64,000 nt of DNA. It comes from Saxidomus purpurata. Lineage: Eukaryota > Mollusca > Bivalvia > Venerida > Veneridae. This document shows, piece after piece, positions 24,040 through 37,579 of the stretch. The notes under the pieces are model-generated. The model was not told where the DNA came from. It was given only the letters and a program-made list of their open reading frames with translations, and did not search any database. The translations under genes were made by a program, and so were the position numbers. The stretch covers positions 19,892,595 to 19,956,594 of the forward strand of contig JAFMSR010000018.1 of the NCBI GenBank assembly GCA_022818135.1, written 5' to 3'. Numbering within the stretch: position 1 is the first letter of the stretch; every line of letters starts with the position of its first letter.

Positions 24040-24285
24040 CCCGTGTTCACAAAGCATTTTTCAGTCTCAACTGAGTATTAGAATGAAATTTTATTATTTT
24101 ATTTTATTTAGATTGCATGTTTACATGTAAAACTGAAATCAGAGTTTTATCCTTTTTCAAATGTGTACTTTTCTGTTGGTGTTCAATCGCAATCTGTATT
24201 TTATCTTGAAGTTTCAATTAAATTAGCAAATAAAATTTCAGTCTCAAATTCATCTTAGACTGAAAGGTGCTTTGTGAACACAGGG
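24040..24285. mobile_element. MITE with GTGTTCACAAAGCA termini
   Basis: The left end CCCGTGTTCACAAAGCATTT and the right end, which reads CCCTGTGTTCACAAAGCACC on the other strand, form TIRs of about 17 bp. Both continue into a TCAGTCTnA motif on each arm. Length is 246 bp and the interior is AT-rich. No clear target duplication was found. Only one copy is present in the window. Confidence 0.75.
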
Positions 24286-25229
24286 CTTGTTTTAGAACGA
24301 TCAGCTTTCTATTTGCTTATATAGAAGAAGGTTCGCTATGTTTCTCTCATTGATCATCAGTGGAGTGTCGTTGTTGTTAACAGTAATCACATTGTTAATC
24401 GTGCCTCATTAAATAGTTTACACATTATGTGAAAAGTAATAAATATATTGTATACGATAATGTCTTTTTTTTGTTTTACGCTCGGCAAGCGGCACACAAA
24501 TTTATTTTCTATACCAATGTTTCATATCGACATAACAGTACAATACGCCAAAATTTAAACGTATATCATAATAACATTTGAAATATTTGTTCCCTTATTT
24601 TTCTCATGATATTATTCATCGTTTATGTTCTGTTCTTTTAATAGATTGATGGCCACACAATGTCGAAAAAGGATGGAGTTTGTTTTTCACTCCTTAAAAA
24701 GGATCACAACGGTTCTCTGTATATTCTAAAGCAATAACATCTATATCCTTTTCAGAACTGACACATTTTCACCTGAATGCAACATCAGAAACAGTAAAGC
24801 TATCATTGATGGGGAGGTTCATTTCACATGAGTGGTTAGAATCACTACAGATTCCAATTAGTAGTTTTTAGGTCTCTCTCTCACTTTATCAGCGTTTGTT
24901 TTACAGTTTGTTCACTTCCTCGAAGTAAATTGCCCCTACGAGTATCTGAAATCATTACAAAGTAAAGCACATTATTAATTCGCTCTGCATTTTGCAGGAA
25001 ATTCCACGAGGACGACGGTTTTTTTCTCAGAATACCAACGTTGAATCGAGGTCGTTTAGTTGTGTTCAGATTTTAAAAGATAACATTGTAGCAAGCTATT
25101 CTGTCCTTCAATCTCTCCTACAACAAATCTAAGCCTATCGCCTTCAATAATCAGAAATCGAAGCAAAAATGAACAATACGAGCGGAGAGTAAATCCAAAA
25201 TTTGATGTTTTGAGATGATCATTTATTCT
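24286..25229. other. AT-rich sequence with no gene seen
   Basis: No open frame or shared repeat was recognised. Confidence 0.45.
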
Positions 25230-26096
25230 GTAATGTAGTAGAGTTTTATTTCTATGGCGATGGAGAGAGGGTTTGCTTGTTCTTTCCTTTTATTTAAGAA
25301 ATAATCTATGGCTTGGAGTGCTTTATCGAAATTGAAGCATTCCCCGGAGGTGATGTGCCTGGCGGAATAATTCACGAGGGCGAGCCCGAGTGAATTATTA
25401 CGCAGGCACATTACCGACGGGAAATGCTTCATTTCGATAAAGCCTCCAAGACATAGTTATTTCGATTCTTAAGCCGATTTTTGAAAACTATCGTACTTCT
25501 ACGGACCTTTTTTTCAGTTCGGCGGTAATGTGTAAAACAGCATAAGTAGTAGCTGTTGGAATTCCTCCCCTATTCGGGCAACCATTCAAGATATCAAACA
25601 TAACTATATTATACAAACTTATTTTAGTTTAATCATCTAATACATAAAATATAAAAAGAAATACCTGACTGACATTATGCAGAAGACGTCAGATTCAGAA
25701 CCTATCAAAGCAGCCAATCGATTTAAATGCGTGCCGTTAATTTGAACTGTACAACGTTTTAACGTGGAGTATGACGTCAGTGTGATGACGTCAACGTTTT
25801 CATTCATCGTTTTGTCTCCCGGAATCAAAACTTGTATGACTGTTAATCCTGAATTTCTTGGCCTTTTTTAAGGAAAACAAGGTGAGAGTATTCTAAGGCT
25901 TACTTGACGCAATCAAAAATAATATTTAGATTCTTAAACAAATCTTTTTCATGCGACTGATGTATTTATACTGATATTATTTCCATTTCTATATTTTATT
26001 TTTGCGAGGGAGTAAATTAGAAAAGTCGGAAGGAGCTACTTCCATGTCCGAAACTCCGCCTACTTTTCCGAGTGCTTTAATCATATTAATGCACTC
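25230..26096 (-). mobile_element. Foldback family F element, copy 2 (inverted)
   Basis: Reverse-orientation homologue of 5699-6435. The end hairpin GAGTGC…GCACTC is at 26070-26096, and the large near-palindrome is at 25310-25450. In the palindrome each arm is about 66 bp and carries GCTTTATCGAAAT, GGCACAT and a GAATTATT word around a GGGCGAGCCC centre. This copy is longer, keeping about 110 bp internally (with TGACGTCA-type words at about 25770-25795) that copy 1 lacks. The minus frames at 25223-25432 and 25637-25828 are internal. A short peptide stretch (GSESDVFC) is readable in both copies, which may be chance or a trace of former coding sequence. Confidence 0.75.
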
Positions 26097-28295
26097 ATTT
26101 CTAGAATACCTGGTATGATCTGTAATAGTTACACAGCGATAGGGGTTATTTCTTTTCTGTGACATAGTTTTGGAGGGAGGGGCAGGTTATTATTTCCTGT
26201 TATCTGTTGATGATATGTACTTTTATACATGGAACGGAAATTATGTACGATGACCGCGTGCCAATGTGCATGCTTACACGTTAACACACAGTTATAATAC
26301 TTGCACAAATATTCACTGATGACGATCACGAATGTTGATAGAACTTAAGACTCAGCTGCATTGCTGCCCTTTTGCCCGATTGAACGTTTTAAACAAGTAA
26401 AGAAGGTCAACACATGAAAAAAAAACAGTTCAGGCGTTTCTCCATTCCATGTTACCTATTAGTTTAGCCAAATAAAATAAGGTGTACCACACACCATGTT
26501 TCCAGCTGGTGAAGTCAGTCTTTGCTTATTTTTAACGCAAGTATAGCACAGTCAAATGTACCAGTTACACCAAATACCTATTGATGACACAGTTTCTTTA
26601 AAACGCTGGGGATTTATTGATATTTAATCAAGTATAATTTCTGTATTAAATCATACTTCTGAACTTTTTTTTTATTTCAAAGAAATTATTCAGCAAATGC
26701 AGCAGGGGTTCTTTTGTTGGCTTATAACTGAATGTTTTGGAACATTGATCAAGCACTTTTTAGTTGCAAACTTTATTGTGAGAGTATTGGATTGTCTTGT
26801 TTCGTGCCGGGGACGGTATTTCTTAATCTTACTACAGGGAAATATCTCAGTACTGAAAAGTATGTAGCCTTACGCGCCACCCAACCTTTCCTCTTTTACT
26901 CACTGTTTGAACATTCCTTTGATCTTTAAATGAAAACCAATATTTAGACTGAATGAAAAGTTAATATTACTAATGGTACAAATGTATTAGTATTACCCGT
27001 GTATTATGCAGTAACTGGTTTAAGAGTGTCGTGCTTACAAAACAATTGTATCTCGATGTCCCTTTCCACTTACAATGACTAAATAAGAAAAAAACATACC
27101 ACGGATTATCACGGTATTGTTTATAATATGGAGATCATAGCCTGTTCATGCAATTTTGGGCGGAACTAGCGTTAGTCGGAACAAAAAAGCGGGCATCCAC
27201 ACAAGAATTTACAAATTATACTGTTATATTAGATTTTTAAGGCTGAAAACCAAGTTTGTATACGGAAAACATAAGGTTTCATTAAACTGAACATTCTGGA
27301 TCATCTCTATGATATGGCAGTCAGACGTTTCTGTGGGATTCATAGAAATGTGCGCGCACCCCTTATTTTGTCATCTACACAAACCAGATCTTACAACGTC
27401 CCTTAAGAACACATAACATGCCAAGCATCATGTCGTGTTATTTGTTAAAACCATGATGGTAGTCAGCAAGGAGCTGTAAAAGTCAGCCAGTCCTAGCAGT
27501 GGTTAGGTCGTGAGTGACAATCAACTGAAGTAAACTACTCTTTATTGACCAACAGCGGAATGAATGACACATTTTATATCACATAAAATTACTCTCGGAA
27601 ATGCTGTACTTTAACTGAATTACTTTATATCTGATTTGGATCAGCGTAGAAGAACCGAAGAACAATATCGCTTTCAAAGTGAAATCGGAATTTACAGTCT
27701 CCTGGTTTATATTGTATACAACGAATCAAACATAATATGAAAGCGATTACAGTAAAAAGTTTTGCTAATCTAAGAAATGCAAGAACCTTGTGTTCTAACG
27801 TCGCTGTCCAAGGCGATGTCGGTGTATGGAATCATGACATCAACCTTTAGATAACTCAGTTCGTAAACAAATGTAATCACTTATAAACACCGAACATAGT
27901 ATACGAACTTGGCATGCCGACATTTTCTATGTATACGTTTTATGACAACACAAAGCTCGTGAGTGACCTAAGAAATTCAACGCACATTCGCTCAGCTAAG
28001 CTTATACAAAAACTGAGGTTTAAACGAGAGAAACTTTTCTGGACTCAAACTATAACCTTGAACTGAACAAATAGTTTGTCATCTGAGAAATCTTGTTAAA
28101 ATCTTACAACAGCGTTTTATTTTAGGCGAAAAGTGCAATTAAATGTTCAAAAATAGTTCGCCGAATGAGCCACATTTAACTTCCCAATTTGAAACTTCAT
28201 CAATTTATATTGCCATAGAATGAGCTTTTCATTAAAATGTCACAAAAAGCATTATGTGGCAAAACATTTCCTAAAGAATTGAAAGGATTGAAAGG
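26097..28295. other. Unique sequence with no gene seen
   Basis: The frames at 26129-26329 (-) and 26732-26929 (+) show no domain, signal or conservation. No repeat family from elsewhere in the window was recognised. Confidence 0.45.
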
Positions 28296-28460
28296 ATGCC
28301 TATACCACGGAGAGTAACTTCAACAGATAAGTCGCCCACGTGTAGAACGAAGACAACTGCAAAAAGCGGTTGCCTCAAGGTCCAAAGTACCACTTGCAAG
28401 TCGTCTTTACCACAAGAATGCGCTGGAATAGATAGTCGTCAAAATATAAAGTTGTCCTAA
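28296..28460 (+). other. Unassigned 54-residue open frame in a GC-richer island
   Basis: The patch from about 28270 to 28620 is clearly less AT-rich than its surroundings and has codon-like texture. Frame 1 gives a 54-residue peptide that is Ser/Thr/Lys-rich with five Cys. An overlapping frame reads a basic, helix-prone stretch (RRQLQKAVASRSK) before a stop. Beyond 28460 stops appear in all frames inspected. I do not recognise a family. It could be a decayed transposase, gag-like or host exon, or chance. No splice or promoter support was identified. Confidence 0.2.
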
Positions 28461-30375
28461 CGCCGTTAGAAGGACCAACATGAGCAATACTTCACAACTG
28501 TCTACTAGACCATAATGAGCAGCAACGAAAACGGTACCTCGAAGCCGCTATGACGACGAGAATAACACAGCGTAAGATTCTCCAACTTCAACAATGCAGT
28601 GCTGCACCACATAGGTCATCACCTATGTTATTTAGCAATAACGATTTCCGCAATAAACTTGCAAATGCAGGACGAGTAAGAACTCTTAAGCTTATATTCT
28701 GTCATTGAATATTAACCCAATAAATCAATATCTTCAGAAATATCTAAGACAAGAAATAACACATTAATACACCAAAGAAAACCTCATTTGGCCTCCGTCG
28801 AAGCTTCATTATTTTGGCCGCATTTTACTTCAAGGAACATTTCCTTAAGCTATCTCTAAGGAATAAAACGTTCTTTTTCCCATATATACAAATTACTACC
28901 ACTGTCTTACATCTAATGCATACGAATTCAGTTCCGAAGATCAACGTCTTAACAAAACATTCGAACCCAATCAACTTCGGTTAGGTAAACTTGCTCTAAA
29001 AGTATGTTTAAAATCATTCATTCTGTATGAATACTACACATGTATGAGGAGTTGGTAACCTATATACGGACGAAGAGGACTTGATGTACAGATATATATG
29101 AAAACAAATCGATTCCAAGAAACTGCCGCTCAAGAACAGGACAAAAGTATTGATGGATAAAGTAACCCAAGAAACCACATTTTGCACGAAATTGTTCTAA
29201 TTATACATAAATTGTATTATTGCAATTTACAGTCCAATGCATAAACGATGTAAGGGAAAGTAAAACTTTAATTTCGTTAACATTATGCATTTTTTTAATA
29301 TGATATACATAACGGTTTTATTCGCATTACTGAATATTACGTGCCCTGAATCTCTCCCCAAAAAAAAAAACAAAACGCTATGCATGTCTTAAATATTTTT
29401 TGCTTTTTGTTTCAATTGACAAGAATGATGGAATTTACTTTCAAAAAAATAAATAAAAAGAAATACGCATTAAGGGCAATAAAATAGCTGTGTTTTATAT
29501 CTGTATTGATATCTTTTTGAATGTTTTGTTTCAGCAAAAACAAGACCGTTTCTCTTGTTATTGTGTTTGCTCCGCGTTAACGAGTATCTATTGCTTTATC
29601 GCCGTTGCACAATTTTGTTATTACGTATTTTCTCCTTCAAGATCTGTTCTCGTTGAGGCCTGATTTTTTTAATGAGTTATATCTTGTCGTTCGTCAATTG
29701 TTTAAGATGAAATCGTGTTGGATACAAGTGACGACGAAAGCTTGCATTGACATTGAAAATGATATTCACCGGTGAGACTATTAATTTTATTATTCGTTAT
29801 ACATCGTTAAAATACCAGTAGTCTATCAGCATAACATAAATATGTTGTTTACGGATTTACCTTTAATCTGAAATATACTTACACTGATAAATATTCTTGA
29901 AGATTGATAATATACTAATTTGATTTAATATTGAAGCCTGTAAGTGTTTATCATGTTCCGCCAATTAACTAAAAGCTATTTTTGTAATTTTATCTCGCCT
30001 TTAAGGTCGGATCTGCATCTAACCAGGATTATTGTTCTAAATTGCTCGGATTGGTTTCAGGTGTGATGTAACATGATACTATCTAATCTGGAGAGTTACC
30101 CTGTAATTCACTGAAATGACGAATTTATGTGACGGAGAAAATCAAAACTGTCGGGCCAAGTAATTGCGTTTCTCCCAAGAAAGTGTCAAGGGTATAACAA
30201 CCGGCTGTGGCTAAAATGTTTTGAATTGTTATATCGGTTCTCTTGAATGAAGCTATTAACCTTTTAAAATGCTGCTTATAAAGATAGTCCTGTTTTTAAT
30301 TACTCAAATTAACGGCGGTTGAATAAGGTTATATATTAGTAAAATTCGAATCATTTTAACACAATGCGTTGAAAT
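28461..30375. other. AT-rich sequence with no gene seen
   Basis: After the GC-richer tail of the previous island (to about 28620) no open frame or repeat was recognised. Confidence 0.45.
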
Positions 30376-30539
30376 AGGGTTAAATTTGTAGTGAGTTTGA
30401 CATGTTCGACAGTATATACGTTTTTAATGGGAGCAAACAGTTTTAACGGATTCGGCTAACGCCGTCGCCATTAAAAATACATGCGATCATTAAAAACAAT
30501 AACAGTCGCCAATATCTTAATTACAAAACAGTTAACCCT
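30376..30539 (+). mobile_element. Short TIR element, AGGG-ended family, copy 2
   Basis: It starts AGGGTTAAATTTG and ends CAGTTAACCCT. Inner arms include TTCGACAGTATATACG and CCATTAAAAA on opposite sides, matching the 8149-8272 element. It is about 40 bp longer in the centre, where GGCTAACGCCG forms a small extra hairpin and ATTAAAAA words are repeated. Confidence 0.65.
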
Positions 30540-32300
30540 ACAGTGATGCTGTTTTGAACAAACCTTTAATCAAATATATTCATAATTTCTAATGGATTTC
30601 TGTTCTAATTCCAGGAGTAGTAACTACCAAACATGTCACGCTGACTGATTTACTTTTAAAGTTCCATAGTACACCGGAGAAGAAAGATAAAACCCACCTT
30701 TTAACAGCTATTCAATATTTTATATTAACTACTGCGCTACTTATCTTTAAGCAAGATGCTTCAGTTTATAGCGTTTTAACATGAATAAATAATTTCTAAC
30801 AATTTCTATGATTTTCATATTTACATTATTCGCTTTGAACTGCGACATAGTTATTATGGTTTGTTGGCAAACTGCACTGTTTCCTTTTCGTTAATAATGT
30901 CATACGTCGTTGAACAATGCTATCAAAACCTGATAGGTATAAACAGATTTTATGATGAAACTAAAAGACAAAATATTTTACCTTCTTAACAATTTTTCCT
31001 GTAAGAATATTATATATTTGTTGTCTGCTTCAGTGATACAAACCGGTATACACTTTAAAAAAATCTATCGGGCTATCCTTTTTAAATAATTCCATTAATT
31101 TACAAACTCACTGCAACACATGTCACTGAACCGACAAGCGAAATAGTTCCATTATTGCTTTTCGTCTTCTGCTAGAAATTCGCAGCAGACGATACAAGTG
31201 ACGCCGACAGAACCATCAAGGGAATGTAATACTTTTACTGCTAACCGTTCTCGTCTGAAATACGTTTCACAGTTCTATAGATACATTCAGAACTTCCAAT
31301 AATACCGAGCTAATCGCTGCAATGCCTGGAGATAGAAAAGATATTACATAAATCAAAATACATAACTTTGAATAGAGGCTGTTTGGTCATTGTGACTTTT
31401 ACAAATAATTGTTAAGTTTCATCATTAAGATATGATACAGACCAAGTTTAATCGAGGTTAAATATTTCGACTTTTTTGTAAAACTATTGATTATTGGCTT
31501 AAAATTCTAAAAGTAAGCTGTAATGAGGTGACGAGTGTTTCTGTTTTTCATAAAAGGAAAGAACATGTACCACATACATATGTGGCCTGAATTAATTCCT
31601 TTTTCTGACAATAAGTTTCAAGTACACACGTATCATATTCTAAGAATGCGTAATTGTTGATTTTCAATGCAGAATAACTGGCCAGTTTTTAATAATTCTA
31701 AGAACCAGATTACATTAATTTATGTGGAATTTTTAAGAAAGTGAGAGATAACGCTTTTCCGCAATTAAACTAGAGAACAAACCTGTCCTGTTTTATATAT
31801 TTATATAATAACACACCATGTGCATTATAATCATATTAAACGTTAGTAAAATTCTATAAATATAAATTATAATTTAGCAAAATATGACGCAACATATTTC
31901 AAATCTTTCATTGTACATAATTATACAGAATGTGAATAAAAATGTCTTTGACATTTTCTGTGATAGAGATAATATAAAACGCGTAAGCCCGTCGAGTAGT
32001 CTGCATGATTTTCGGCTATCTACAATATCAACCTGAAAACCTACGAGGGTTGTCGGAACCGATTCAATTTTCGTTAAGAATAAAGATTTATGTAAAATTT
32101 ATAAGTTTTACAGATAAACTGTATCATTTTTAATCTGTTGACTGAATAAGAACTCCTCGGAATAGTTTGCTGTAATTTATAGATCAGTGACGCTATGAAG
32201 TCTCAAAATTTGATATGTTTGTGAACCTCGGTTTTGCTTAAATGATGTTAAAACACATACTGCCGCGAAATCAGTGAAGTATCAAATTGTCAGCTATAAC
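30540..32300. other. AT-rich sequence with no gene seen
   Basis: No frame above 60 codons and no shared repeat was recognised. Confidence 0.45.
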
Positions 32301-33390
32301 CAGAGAGAAGCGGGCTGCATGGTGTGAGTTGTCGTGAATCGATTGAAATTATACAACAATCTAGATTTTTTATTGGTCATAAAGATAAAAAGTACATGCT
32401 TCAATTTAACCCTTTCAGAGCCAAAATTCTTCAATTATTCTACTGTAAGTTATTGATCAGAGGCATTGTTTGCTCTGACAGTTTCAATAACTCCTACATT
32501 ATGTCTTGCTATGGACAATTGTTTTAACTAACGTCACTTTTGCTTGGGGGCATGTTGTGCCGATATCATATTTTATCAATCAACATACAGACCATTCTGA
32601 TTTTATTGCAACATGGCGATGTATAGAAGGTGTACGAATGTACACTTTGACAACAAATCTCCAGTTCCTGAGTCAGATAAGAATCGTCGTATTAAGATGG
32701 ATTACTCTAAATAACAGTTCATTCTCCCTGTTATACTTAAACATTGTGTGATAGATTGTTTGCACACATTCTGTCTGGTTTAAACATAATTATTTGTTTT
32801 GCATTTAATATGAACGTTTGCCTTTGCCCGTCTCCTTTTGGGGGTATGTCATGGCCTTAGCGTTTAATTTTAATTTATTAATATACAACAAATATTCTTA
32901 AAAAAAAAGCGGCAGTGCGGAAGTCCCCCCCCGTTAACCGAATGTTGCGCGCTAGCAAATTAAGAACCTTAGTTAACGATTGATTAAAGTTTACAATGAA
33001 ATATTACTTTTGCTGTAATAGAGTGAAGTCGTCACGGAACAATTCGCAGCCAAAGTACATTGAATATATTTATATTATTTTCTATCATTATTTTACTGGC
33101 ATTTGCCGACATATTATATCACTGCCAGTTTGTCAATGTGTTAAATCTGTAGGTAACTTTCAGTGCTTACTAAACATCATTTATCTCGCCCAATCAACTA
33201 TTGAACGGACACCTTCCATACCAGTATGATAATGTTGGCTAACAAACAGTGTATTGATAAAGATTATGAAAAACTATACCGTATATCATTGATCAGTGGA
33301 TATATTTGTCTAAACAATATCAAACATCAGGATATCCAGAATCGTACATGTTTTGTTTTGATTTTCAATTCGGTGTTTTGGATTTTTTTA

Positions 33391-33465
33391 AAATTGTTTT
33401 TTGTTAACTTCCTTGCTTTTTTACCAAATTGTTTTTTGTTAACTTCCTTGCTTTTTTATCAAATT
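33391..33465 (+). repeat. Two-copy 35 bp tandem repeat
   Basis: AAATTGTTTTTTGTTAACTT followed by CCTTGCTTTTTTA occurs at 33391 and again at 33426, nearly identical. The frame at 33226-33477 runs through it. Confidence 0.85.
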
Positions 33466-35258
33466 CTTGCTGTGTAAATTTTTAATGCATTTCAATCTGA
33501 TTTCTTTGGAACGTGGCAATTCATCATCTAGGCTGTACGTATGAAGACCAAGACGATGGGTCTCCAGTTCTTAAGACAGATACGAATCGTTGTATTTAAA
33601 CAGATATGTCTAAGTTACAGGTCAATGTTCGCGTTCAATCATTTGCAACAATTGATAGATTGTTTGCACACATTCTATCTGGTTTAGAAATAACGTATGT
33701 TGCTTTTATTCTGAAAATTTGTCTTTGTATGCTACCTCTATATCTTGGTCATTGGCAAGAATTTGTGTTTGATATAGTATGTGATACTTTTGTATCACAG
33801 CGTGTCTTAACTTGATGAGTTATTGCCAAGTCCCAATTCATTTTTTCTACTTTCGAGAGACAGCTTCCTACTGTTTTGTAACATGATTAAAACTGTTCCA
33901 CATATTACAACTTTTATCTTAAAGAAACTTTATGTTTTTAAATAGCAATGACTATAAAAGATGATACCAACACTCAAATTTCTTGTTAAAAAGAAAATGT
34001 AACAGATGAGACAAGTGAATTGTTGATGCCTGGCATCAAGACGGAGCAAATTCAGTAAACATAAAACACTGGTCTAATGGTAAGTAAGTGCATGTATAGG
34101 CAATGCATGCTACTATTCATGCTGCACTCGATAATCGGGTAAAATATTACATTGTAAGCTACTGGTTAGAACTTATTGTTTTATAAGCTACAAAATGAAG
34201 AGAGATGTTAATCCATTATTTATCTTTCTTTCGTAGGCGATTTTCATTAATTTCATAATAATTTATGTGTGCATTGAACTATCCACTACTTCACATACAT
34301 TCCCGTTTGACCGAAGCTGGTGTACAATAAAAACTGTTCACCACCTTCTAAAACGTGTTCAAAGAACTATTCACTACTTCACTTACATAAAACTTTTCCA
34401 AAGCCGTCCTAAATATAGCGAGCCACTTAGACGGCCCGCAACAAGCACCCTAAAGTATATAAAAAATCATCAATATCAAGTAAACTGAAAACAGATCAGT
34501 TCACAAAGGACACTCTGTTCGGAACACATTTTCTTGTCAGATGTTAAAACTATCAGAGTCTGTTTTTGATGAAAACAAAAAGATCACCTGATAAGACCGT
34601 CTGCGGAAAATGAAGAATACAGAGACAAAATACAAATTCAAACTGAAATATAACGTTATAGTTATTTCTACAACCATCTGCTCTGCATATTCCTAACTTC
34701 TTCAAGAAGTGTCTTTGATCTGAAAGCGTTTTCCGTCATACAAAACATTCCCAAACTCCATTCCATTTTTACTGTAATGTTACGACATAATACATCACTA
34801 TAGTTTGTTAACTATACCTTCACTATTTTAACCTACGTTTTCTCATATTTTAATTATACACAATATAGATCAATAACCAATAACAATCTGAACAATCGTG
34901 ATCATTACAACATCTTCAAATGTCACGTACAAATAAAACTTAGATTAATTGATAGTTTTTCCTTCAACCACACTTTAATAAGTTTTGCATTGATATACTT
35001 CTTGGAAAGAACAACAATTAGCGAAAAGATAAATATAATATAATTAAAACAGCGGAAAGTATGGCCTGTGAGAGTTATTTTGATTCTGTTAGTAAATGTT
35101 CATAATCGCGACAAAGGAAAACGAAAGGCGGGGTAGTTACAGTTACAGTTACATGTAGTTGAAGTTACAATTGAATATAAATAGTGCAATGTGTATTCGT
35201 AAACAGAAAAAATATATTGCATGTTTTGTTATCCTGCGTTTCTTTTTATTTTCAGTAT

Positions 35259-35325
35259 TTAAAGGACTATTAATAAGACCAAATTTAATTTTCTTTTTAA
35301 TCCAGAATTGTAACAAGGAAAATAT
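35259..35325 (+). mobile_element. Long-TIR MITE fragment, TTAAAGGTCC family, copy C
   Basis: Only the left terminal region is recognisable: TTAAAGGACTATTAATAAGA, then CCAAATTTAATTTT and AGAATTGTAAC. This matches the outer 65 bp of copies A and B. The interior and right end are not found, so it is a truncated copy. The minus frame at 35149-35373 spans it. Confidence 0.6.
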
Positions 35326-35564
35326 GACATAGCTTCTACTGCATTGACTGTGTTGAAAATTTGAGTTTATCAAAAGAATGAATAAATTATATTTTGCATA
35401 TTCAAAAACGAAAAAGGAAAAACGAAAGACAAGGTAAACCTACCTGGCGATTTGGAAGATATTTCCAGTTTTCAAAAATCTTTGTAATTTTTCGTTAAAT
35501 AAAAACTGTAAGAATGGTATGTTGGGTTGCCTTGCTGCTATCTCAGTCACATCATTCAATTTTA

Positions 35565-35905
35565 ACGGAAATCTAAGAGTCTATTGATTCCTATATTGGT
35601 TACATGTAACACGGTGATTAAAGTCATGCATTGTGACTTATCAAGATCACAAGCAGCTTAGCTCTACAGGACTAGCGTACAGAGCCGGAAGTGTAAACTA
35701 CAAATCCACTTCAGACAAGAGCGATAACATGCTAACAATTCCATTAGTCCGTGACACCTACAAATATTTTATCAATACACCGTCACGCATTTGGTTTCAC
35801 GTTTTGCAATGACACTTCATCTGAACATCAATACTTCCGTGTGCACATTCGATAACGAGCATTAAATTTATATGGCACAGTTTGATAAAAAAGCGGTCTA
35901 TATCG
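35565..35905 (+). promoter_or_regulatory. Conserved block of tandem units, copy 1 (ETS/forkhead-like motif)
   Basis: This is the best-preserved block of the 32-64 kb array. It contains AAGCAGCTTAGCTCTACAGG, then CCGGAAGTGTAAAC at 35685-35698, then AACTACAAATCC, TCAGACAAGAGCGATAACAT and ACACCGTCACGC. A TTATATGGCACAGTTTGA stretch follows at about 35868. CCGGAAGT is the ETS-family consensus and GTAAAC a forkhead core. The plus frame is open for about 55 codons, but partner copies carry single-base indels and stops, so conservation is not coding-like. A promoter or enhancer role is inference; an undescribed mobile element is the alternative. Confidence 0.35.
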
Positions 35906-37579
35906 AATTGTTCTTAATTCGTAAAGGGGAAAAATGACAAGTAAACACAATAAGTAGTAACATTTTCGTTTCGCTACATTGAAGGGTAATACCCAGTACT
36001 GCATCAAACCAATATGTCTGGAACTTTCTCATTTGTTCAATTTTCAATTTCATTAATTCATTTAATTATACGAGAGGCATTCTCAGAAGGTCATCAGAAG
36101 AGATCAAGAAATTATCCTACATCCGCGACGTTTCAGTGAGCCTGTTTTTTAAAACCAAAACTAAAACATTCGTTTAGTAGTTGATTAATATCATTGGCAT
36201 TATTTCAAGAAGCATTTTTATTTAAATTACTGTTATATACATTTTGTCAATCCAAATTCAGAAGAAGCGTTTAATTGTGCGCACGCTGAAGACAACTTGC
36301 TAAGGCAAAACAAAAAATTATGTTAAAAGGAAGCGGTTTCTTCCATCCAGACATCCTGTCGCGATGTGTTTTAAGCGTTCTGTATACAACAAGATTATAA
36401 GTAACATGTAAATAGCAAATTTTATTGAAATCGTTTCTGTACATAAAGTGCAAATAAGAACAATGTCGCAATTTCGAGTATGTTAAAGAGAATAAAATCC
36501 TTGGCGTACATATATGGAACGTCTTTTCTTTCTTATTTAACTATATTATGTCAGGACGCTCCATAGAAACTGGTTACTGGTCTATGGCCGCAACATACCA
36601 AAGACGTGTGAATAGTTCTGATAACACACTTGAAGTCTTTATAGATCTTTGTAATGTGCAGTTATTTATTTACAGTTTTCTTTAAGAGACTATAACACAA
36701 TGAGATATTTATAATATTTCATGATAATTTATTCATACACATAACCCTTTAAACCGATGTCCAGATAATATAAATATATTCAAACAGCTGAAATTCATTT
36801 GAACCTCGCTTCCGGAAAAAATATCTGATACAAACAGGAGCTAGTACAAGGTAAAATATCCTGAAATAAAAGAGAAATTGCTCTTCTTTTAAATCCATAT
36901 AATTGTACAGACAGTTCTAAATATAGCCACTATGTTGGATCTGCAGCATTGCGTGATGGTTAAACTCCTTAATCATGCCGTCAAAAAACTTTCTCTATTT
37001 TGTCTGAAGTATCGAAGGTCGGTGATCTTGGTCCTGATTGTATCAAGATATCTGAAACACCATTCTGTTAGATTTCGGGTTCACTATTTTTCCCACCACC
37101 TTTACACAATGCGAGGTTTAATATCCTCTTTTATGTACCTAACTTGAAGGACGATTCTTTTACTCTTTCCGATACCAAACAGATTCAGCATCTTTATCAA
37201 TAAATGGAAATACTATACGGTTTAGATTATTAATAAGTTTCTCGTTTTCGGATTTTGGTGGAAAAAAACTGTCTGAAATTAACTTATTTTAGAACGAATG
37301 TTTTTCTTTTTTTTATATTAATCTTTCTTTTAAATAAAGGCTATCAAATCATAAAGCGGTATAAACATTGTAGCGGTGCAGTCAAACCAACATGTTTAAC
37401 TGATTTTCTCAAATTGCGATGTAGTATTTTACTTGTGTTGTTGATTCTTGCCATTTCTTTTACGTTTCATGTTTAAGTATATCATTTTGGAGATTTGTTT
37501 TCACAGGGAACTTAGAACGATCAGCGTTAAAGTTTTAGTTAAGGTTAATTACGTATTATGTAATTCAAATTTAAATATT

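Noticed and set aside
35640..35815. An open frame of about 55 codons across the ETS-like block
   Set aside because: Copies in units 2 and 3 have one- to three-base indels and an early stop.
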